DNA from: Branchiostoma belcheri
Taxonomy: Eukaryota > Chordata > Leptocardii > Amphioxiformes > Branchiostomatidae
NCBI RefSeq assembly: GCF_001625305.1
Contig: NW_017802379.1
Coordinates: 3,744,223-3,808,222 of the forward strand
Length of the DNA stretch: 64,000 nt
Direction of reading: 5' to 3'
The position numbers were made by a program, and so were the translations under genes. This document shows, one piece after another, positions 58,401-64,000 of the stretch (position 1 is its first letter; every line of letters starts with the position of its first letter). The notes under the pieces are model-generated. The model did no database searches. It was given only the letters and a program-made list of their open reading frames with translations, and was not told the DNA's origin.

Positions 58401-61226
58401 AACTAGAAGTCCGCAAATGCCACGACCGCGTGCTTATATCTAGTGTTTCTGAGTTCGCCTGTGCTCTATTGACAGGACCTATTGGCACTGACGCACTCGT
58501 GCCACATTTCAGTCGAATACTGGACGTTCTTCGGCGCCGCGCCAGCAGCCTGTAGGCTGAGTGGGTGAAACTGAACTTCACTGGTACGGTGATCGAATTT
58601 CGTGGTAAAGTTCTAAATACTAGTATCTTGAAGATTTTCATTCTACCGTATCTTTCTTTGCTGTGACGTTTATGTACATGTTAATGCACATGTTAATCTA
58701 ATAGCCTCCATAACAGGCCTCTGGTGGAAGTTTTTTTTTGGGATTTGTCTCTCCGTTATTATTTTTGTACCGAAATTCAGCTAGAAAACGTAAGTTACAG
58801 CTAGCGTAAGAAAACAGGACATTAGAAGCCACAAAAACAGCCAAGAAGCCTGCGATGGAGGCTATTCTTTTACCTAGTCATACTGACGGACGAACACCAC
58901 TTGCATGCCGTACAGTGAACTTTATTCCACTGAACAATTCTCGGACAGGACAATATGGGTTTTGTTGTTCTGTAGTCTGGAGCAGGTCCAAGTCGGACCA
59001 GGTTTTCTTGTCAGATTTATGAAGTGCATTGCAAGCACATTGGCAAGCCATATCCTCCGGAGGACTTTGGGTTACACGTTGCACACCACTTATCAAACTG
59101 ACTTGACGTTTCACATGAAAGCGTCGCGGACCGGTGTGTGGGTGGCTGGACCTTAGGGCACAGCTACTGAAGATCACAGGACGGAAGTTATTAAACATTC
59201 GCGGAGCTTTAATGAAATTAGGGTGACTGGGTGAGAGGGATGTGTGTGATTCAGTGAAAATGTTGCTATAGATACATGCTATGGAACCCGAAGACCACGC
59301 ATCCGCTCAGGAGAATTCTGTGTACGTGTTTCTGCTGTTTGCGATCATACATGACGGTACAGTCTCTCTCTCTCTCCCTCCCTCCCTCCCTCTCTCTCCC
59401 TCCCTCCCTCTCTCTCCCTCTGTGTATGACACACCACTTCCCACCCTAATGGCCAGATGGTGACGCATTCGACTAGGTAGATCCTAAGCAAAGTTACACT
59501 AGTCACAATCCCACAGTATGACAGACAGCCAAGGGACGGCGAAATCTTGGCGGACTAGGAGACTGATATACGAGAAGCTGGTCGTTGTAGCCAAATATGT
59601 GCCTGTGGGTTCTAGAAGGTTTGGGGGTATCATTGGAAGATGACGTCATAGGGATGATTGTGCCGTCCACGCTGCACAGTGACTGTAAAAGTAATGAAGG
59701 AAAAAAAGGACGAGAAAGAGATAGAGAGATGTGGGAATGGAGATGAAACGAAAAGGAGAAACCATAGAAGAAAGAAAAAGAAAAGAACAAGAAGAAAGGA
59801 AGCCACCAACAAAAGAAACAATGAAAGCAAGAGATAAAGAAGAGAAAACAAGTATAAAGACAGAAGAAGACAGAAAGACAGCAGTTCCCATAACCATTAA
59901 CGGGTTGTCACGTCGATATCACGCAGAGGTCCATGTGACTGTGACTTGTCCTGGGGCAGTCTTTGACCCCCACTTGACAAGAACGCCGAGAAGTCAAGTA
60001 CAAAATGGAATCCAGGGACCACTTAGTTGTCAGCATAGTTTATGCCTTTCTTAGGCCTGACATTGCCCTATTCAAGTGCTCTGAAGCTCAGACTAAATAA
60101 ACACGAGCGCGTCGAGCTTTTCAGAGATCATCAGCCCTCCCCCTTGAACTTCTTTTCTCCCCAACTCTTCTGCGCAAACACGGTTGCCAGAGAGCGCCGA
60201 AACGTTGAAAAGGACTGGTCTCTTTGTACCCGAGCTCTGGTTTCAATGGCCAGCCCCGTACAAATACCGAGACTTTGTTGAACTGTTTGTCTGAACCTTG
60301 CAGCAACAATTAACGTTGTGTTGTGGTTAATAACTTGTTTTTGCAGGAGCCGATTCCCACGCCAAGAAAATATTGTATTGATGTAGCTCAGAAAGCGCCC
60401 AATTTGGTAAGAACACTTAACCGTTCGCTCAGGAAAACGCCTCGCGACATTTGTAGAGAAGCAGGGGATGAAGAAATTGGGTTGACTGACAGGAGAGACA
60501 AGCGACAACGGACGAGGGAAGACGATCCGGGGGACAACACGCTCAGTAGGTCGGACGTGTTGACGTTTTCCCCGCGGAAAGAAAGACAGCCGTCCTCGTG
60601 TGACACGCAGCTGTCTGTCCAAAATAACACTTAAAACGAACCTCTTATCCATCGCTTTGTTTTGCCAGGACATAGCGAGAAAAGATTAGTATAGTCTCAC
60701 CACCGGCACGCGAACATATACACACCAAGAGAACTTCTGGTGGGGGCGTAGTTTTAGGTCGTAGCTACATGTCAAACTTTAGCCTAGTTCAATTTTACCA
60801 AGGACGCTGAGCCAAAAACCCAAACGATGTATGTACTTGCACCCAGATGTGAAAAACTTGTGACAGATTGTCTAGTTAAAATATGTTGCGTGTGTATAAG
60901 AAACATTGAATGCTATGCGACCTATAACATCGCGAATTTGTGCTAAAATCGTACGGTCCAGTTTAAGTTTTGAGTAGTTTTTTTTTTTCCTCACCTTGGC
61001 AGGCGTTCTCGTAGTCTGCGCAGCAGTCCCGCATCACGTAACAGTTCTCGTCGCAGAAGCACGCGCCCACGGTCCCGTCCAGCCGCCGGCCGCTGGTCTT
61101 ACACTCGTTGTTCTTCCCCTTACAGCACAGGTTCTGCGGGTAGCTGAAACAAGTCGCCGCGACGTCCCACACCAGGCACTGGAGCAGGGAAAACGCCACC
61201 AGGAGAAGGCACACGATGGTAGACAT
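49460..61226 (-). CDS. SBSPON: Somatomedin-B and thrombospondin type-1 domain protein, complete, 4 exons
   Basis: Coding exons (minus): 60995-61226, 50622-50807, 50108-50207, 49460-49751. They join in phase to 269 aa (human about 264). Residues 1-24 are a signal peptide (MSTIVCLLLVAF start). Residues 26-76 form a somatomedin-B domain with ten cysteines, including the paired C34-C35 and C68-C69. Residues 81 to about 135 form a TSP1 repeat (W-G-S-W-S-G-C-S-V-S-C-G-E-G). The C-terminal exon has C-V-E-C-Q-P-x-A-M, C-x-G-D-G, G-x-W-K-K and the terminal F-I-F-V, all typical of SBSPON and not of other SMB or TSP proteins. A secreted extracellular-matrix role is inferred from the family. Introns 2 and 3 are short; intron 1 is 10.2 kb. 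Confidence 0.93.
53986..54216 (+). CDS. Orphan 76-aa ORF with one membrane segment
   Basis: An ATG at 53986 opens 76 codons. The N-terminus is basic (TIAKQKKTVTIRKTF). A hydrophobic stretch of about 25 residues follows (roughly residues 17-43, with C-V-C-L-S-L-A-L-F-G-L), then a polar tail with an N-A-T glycosylation sequon. This is the layout of a type II signal anchor, as in the first exon of a Golgi enzyme, but no downstream exon was found and the frame ends in its own stop. It lies antisense within SBSPON intron 1. It could be a chance ORF. Confidence 0.25.
   Translation: MTIAKQKKTVTIRKTFEIIIFEACVCLSLALFGLLTLLSVYNFSTGFSNATHRYRIHQKTLSALALPPSVAESSTS
55562..55582. repeat. (CAA)n microsatellite
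   Basis: Short run of CAA units in SBSPON intron 1. Confidence 0.8.
55860..56265. repeat. Degenerate ~110-130-bp repeats carrying octamer motifs
   Basis: ATGCAAAT or its complement occurs six times: 55870, 55979, 56107, 56124 (inverted), 56235 and 56252 (inverted). Most copies sit in a TTAATTATGCAAAT context. Spacing of the direct copies is about 110-130 bp, which points to a degenerate tandem array running into the gap. Confidence 0.65.
56310..56979. other. Assembly gap (670 N)
   Basis: Run of N bordered on the right by a short-period tandem array. Open frames crossing it are artefacts. Confidence 1.
56980..57105. repeat. 22-24-bp tandem array (GTTGCAGTGTAAAACAC)
   Basis: GTTGCAGTGTAAAACAC recurs at 56981, 57005, 57029 and 57051, then as diverged GCTGCGGTGT and GTTGCGGTGT copies. 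The first copies touch the gap, so the array is probably longer in the genome. Confidence 0.9.
57131..58256. mobile_element. Foldback-like element: inverted arrays of a 24-bp unit
   Basis: The unit GCGCTGTGGAAG + ATTCGCAGAATC (24 bp) is tandemly repeated about 13 times at 57931-58256. It is also repeated about 7 times in the opposite orientation at 57131-57303. Both arrays include a variant with GGTCCCTTGGCAGCGCGC. The ~630 bp between them is AT-rich and not repetitive. Long terminal inverted repeats made of short tandem units are the hallmark of foldback elements. The arrays are open in several frames (AVEDSQNR-type repeats), which is an artefact. Confidence 0.72.
58257..60994 (-). other. 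SBSPON intron 1, distal part
   Basis: Contains a CA tract (58342-58361) and a pyrimidine microsatellite (59364-59420). A 180-codon minus-strand frame at 60131-60673 and a plus-strand exon-like stretch at 60346-60404 (acceptor TTTTTGCAG, donor TTG-GTAAGA) are both unsupported by any match I recognise. Confidence 0.45.
59364..59420. repeat. (TC)n/(CCCT)n microsatellite
   Basis: Alternating TCTC and CCTCCCTC tracts. Confidence 0.9.
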
Positions 61227-61560
61227 GATTTTTGAGAGCTAGAACAAGGCGCTGCAAACTTGGCGAAAGAACACCACCTCTCTGAAGCGTACAGTAGCTT
61301 AGGAAGTCGTTAAGACGATGACTGTATTTTCCCGGATCCTGTCACCTGCAGTTTTTTATGTAACTGAGGAAGTAGACTGCGTTGGAAGAAATCTGCTCCA
61401 AGGCTAAAAAAAATGTAGCAATCCTCAGTCCAAAAAAGGGGCCAACCCAAAGTTTCTACTCCTGTGTGAAACTGCAACCTCAGTCCGTTTGGTACTTGTT
61501 CAACTTTGCTGGTGCTATTCCAGTTGGAACGATGTCCTCGGGGATCCCCGTGATTCAGAG
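61227..61560. other. SBSPON upstream region
   Basis: Candidate 5' UTR and promoter of SBSPON. A weak TATA-like ACATAAAAAAC on the minus strand lies near 61350, about 125 bp upstream of the ATG. No other feature. Confidence 0.3.
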
Positions 61561-61731
61561 ATGACAGTGTGCGCTGTCGCCCACGGAATCCTGCGGTATC
61601 AGGCGGTCATGGTCGGCGCCGGCCTGGCGACGCGCTCCGGGGACTTCCTGGGCCGGGTGTTTCTGAAAAAGGGGGTGCGCCCCGGATCTCTGGTCACCAA
61701 AACACCCGCTCAGCTGGGGTCGGGCAGCTGA
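61561..61731 (+). CDS. Orphan 56-aa ORF, GC-rich
   Basis: The frame begins MTVCAVAHGILRYQAV and ends with a K-T-P-A-Q-L-G-S-G-S tail and TGA. Composition is strikingly GC-rich, especially at third positions, against an AT-rich background, which suggests coding or a CpG-rich patch. It is open upstream to 61489. No signal peptide, membrane segment or domain recognised. It could be one exon of a gene whose other exons lie outside the window. Confidence 0.25.
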   Translation: MTVCAVAHGILRYQAVMVGAGLATRSGDFLGRVFLKKGVRPGSLVTKTPAQLGSGS

Positions 61732-63060
61732 TTGTTCTACGGTTGGCTCTGTGTGTGTGTGGACTGTTCTTGGGGGAGATCCGTTTATGCTGCAAGAGGG
61801 GGAGATCGCTCATGCTGTACTCGTCTATATAGTGATTGATCCCAGCAATGGGACATGACTACTGCCCTTTGGGGTGGGGTTATTACTAGTATTTACTCAA
61901 ATGAAAAGTTGCCAAATGGCATTTCAGTCGCAATAAATGAAAAATCGACATGTTACGAGTATCTTTACTTTCTTACTATTATCTCATGTGCATGTGTGCA
62001 TGTTTTCTTAATCTTGTTTTTTCTTCTGCTATACTCTAAATGTTAAACATCCGGTAGACATCATAACACGATAACATGAGTTGAAAAGACGCGGGAAGAG
62101 GGCGTGAGGGGTGCAGGTTTGTCGTACACAGGAAGTGTCAATCATGCCGGTGCACCTGTGTGAGGAAGGGTCGGTTGGCACACGCCCGAAACATGCTGGC
62201 GGATGATGTTTACTTTTTCATGGATATCGGATGTTGGTTCTCTGTTCTGGCAGATGTTCGCCCGATGACAACATCTACCAAGACCAAAAACATCACACTG
62301 TTGAACAATTCACTGTAAGTCAAAGATTGTATGAACAGGAAAAGTAGTAGTTGCTCTTAACGGTACATACTACGTACGTTACAACGTTATATTTTTAAAA
62401 AGGTATGCTCTGCAAGTGCTAAATTGTGACTAAGCTAGCCGAACGATGATAGTTTGGCACTGCTTGAAGTTGTAAGTAAATAAACACCATGTTCATTCCA
62501 GTGCTATGACTGGTACCTTCGGGCGTTCTGTGTGTCAGCAACGGAAGTGTCCAACATGCTCAGAGTTGGACTGTGTAATACATGTAGTTGACAGGGTTTG
62601 GCACAGTTTCGAAAACAAGTCAACTGTATATTTCAAAGGATTCTCCTCAAAGCGTGTCTCTAAACAATCATAACAATGATGAATTGGGTGTTCAGGGGGG
62701 TTTCTTGGCGCTGCCGAAGAACACACCTAATGATCTAAGGGCCCTGGAGCGGTTTCACCGGCGCCGACCCCACCTCACCTCGGGCCCAGAGGATCACCCA
62801 CCCCGCTACAACAAGGCACAAGTTACGCTGTAGCACAAAGACGCTATGGTTAAATTATCAACGGGCGGTCTGTGAACCCAGGTGGGCAAATTAACAATTA
62901 GCCAGGATACTATTAATTATGACGTGACCCCCGGAGTTTCTCTTCCTGGCGCACTTGACTCAGAACGACAAAGATCGTCTGATTATGACGTCATCATGTG
63001 GCATCTGCCAGCAAGAACATGGAGGTACCCTCCAAGGAGACTTAGACTTAGACTTAGTTC
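61732..63060. other. Intergenic, no gene recognised
   Basis: Only short frames without recognisable content. Confidence 0.4.
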
Positions 63061-63068
63061 CTCCCGTG

Positions 63069-63261
63069 CAAGGCACAAGGAGGGGTTTGGGTTATTTTGG
63101 GCGTGTTTTTAGGCTTTTTTACTTGTTTTTTTTTTGCACTGGATTTTTTTTCACCCAACCCAGTTACAAAATTCCGTGCAAAAAAGAATGCCCGATTAAA
63201 CCCCGATTAAAAAGAAGCCTAAAACACGCCAATAATAACCCAAACCTCTGCTTGGAGAGTA
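63069..63261. mobile_element. MITE, CTACTCTCCAAGCAGAGG family, copy 2 (left end damaged)
   Basis: The right end CCTCTGCTTGGAGAGTA and the interior (GGGTTTGGGTTATTTT, GGCGTGTTTTTAGGC pairing with GCCTAAAACACGCC) match 14807-15003. The left TIR is eroded to GCACAAGGAGGGG. Confidence 0.72.
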
Positions 63262-64000
63262 TGTATGCGGAAGTCCACTAAGCATAAACGTCATCTTTTG
63301 ACAAAACTTAAAATACTTTGTAGCGTTACCATTTCTTATACGCATATGGACGTGTAAGTACCGATCAGTGACGTTAGCCAAAACAAGGACAGACTATCAT
63401 CTGTCCTTGGTCAGAATAACTTGTGACGTTGATTTGTCAATGTTGATATTTTGATTGACAGGTTCTGTGCACGACAACCCTGACAGGGGACACGCTGATC
63501 CGCCCCGCACAATGACGCGTGACATGCGGATTACACGCCTAATTGATCAGTCTACCAGCCGCTACTTGTGTGAAGCCTCCTGGGTAGCAGGCTAGGCTTC
63601 GTGGCTTTTTTGATGGCGTATCATGTGCTGTTTTCTTACTGCAAATTAATTTTCTGATCACTACTGAGCAGAGATCTAGACCCAGTAGTAATGAGATACT
63701 TGATCTACAATCAGAAATACATAGGATAAGTCAACAAAAAGTTCAGCCACGAATCCCGTTATGGAGCTAGGCTATTTGAAATGCTAAGAGTTCATAATCT
63801 GCAGAGAAATCTTTATAGAAAAGAAGACAAAAATGGTGGGCTTACCATAAACGGTATGGGTATATGGGTATAGATATATTGGCCTACCCCGTCCCTGTCC
63901 ATTTCGAATTCTGCACGTGTGTGCCCTTTTGTACGCTTCTCTATATTCTTGACATCTTGTACAGATAGGTTAGCTCAGACTCAGGTGACTGATCATTGTA
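63262..64000. other. Right edge of window, no gene recognised
   Basis: No feature seen. Confidence 0.4.

Noticed and set aside
59731..60054. 107-codon Lys/Glu-rich plus-strand ORF
   Set aside because: Purine-rich low-complexity DNA translated; the complementary frames are equally open.
60346..60404. Exon-like plus-strand stretch (acceptor TTTTTGCAG, donor TTG-GTAAGA)
   Set aside because: Good splice-like ends but nothing to join upstream or downstream and no recognised sequence.
60131..60673. 180-codon minus-strand ORF
   Set aside because: Long but without domain, lying in SBSPON intron 1 on the same strand; composition is mixed and a plus-strand frame is equally open.

Overview
The window reads as chordate invertebrate nuclear DNA, most likely amphioxus (Branchiostoma). 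It holds intron-rich animal genes with GT-AG junctions, AATAAA signals, many short palindromic (MITE-like) elements, a high frequency of the word TACATGTA, and orthologues of genes known from vertebrates. The organism call is inference; no marker gene names the species. There are two assembly gaps (19376-19395 and 56310-56979).

Region 1 (about 3.8-38.3 kb) is the unusual part. I find 19 very short open reading frames of 25-35 codons, all on the minus strand. Each encodes little more than one hydrophobic, probably membrane-spanning segment. They fall into related groups: four copies with a proline near the C-terminus (3.8, 6.1, 8.1, 9.2 kb); six copies built on an N-Q-A-V start and a C-terminal F/K-L-(I/V)-x-M-G pattern (17.7, 21.7, 24.5, 27.3, 30.6, 33.7 kb); a pair ending VVWAF (14.4, 15.7 kb); a charged-N-terminus group (34.9, 35.9, 36.3, 36.9 kb, perhaps 11.1 kb); and an MTKF pair (37.6, 38.1 kb). 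Most share one gene layout: the ORF lies in a single exon whose 5' splice donor falls only a few bases after the stop codon. The copies at 21.7-33.7 kb sit in duplicated units of about 3 kb with recognisable 5' UTR and 3' UTR exons. I know of no described family that matches. This is my candidate for an undescribed system.

Region 2 (39.2-61.3 kb) holds three conventional genes whose exons I could join completely. ASPDH (minus, 8 coding exons, 287 aa) is an aspartate dehydrogenase domain protein. DRC2/CCDC65 (plus, 9 coding exons, 514 aa) is a nexin-dynein regulatory complex subunit of motile cilia. SBSPON-like (minus, 4 coding exons, 269 aa) is a secreted somatomedin-B plus thrombospondin-1 protein. 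ASPDH and DRC2 are head-to-head across a promoter with CCAAT boxes and RFX-like sites. DRC2 and SBSPON are tail-to-tail. The last DRC2 intron carries a 765-bp near-perfect palindrome, and the 10-kb first intron of SBSPON contains a foldback-like element beside the larger gap.

The flanks (1-3.8 kb and 61.3-64 kb) have no gene I can name, only two weak orphan ORFs and repeats.
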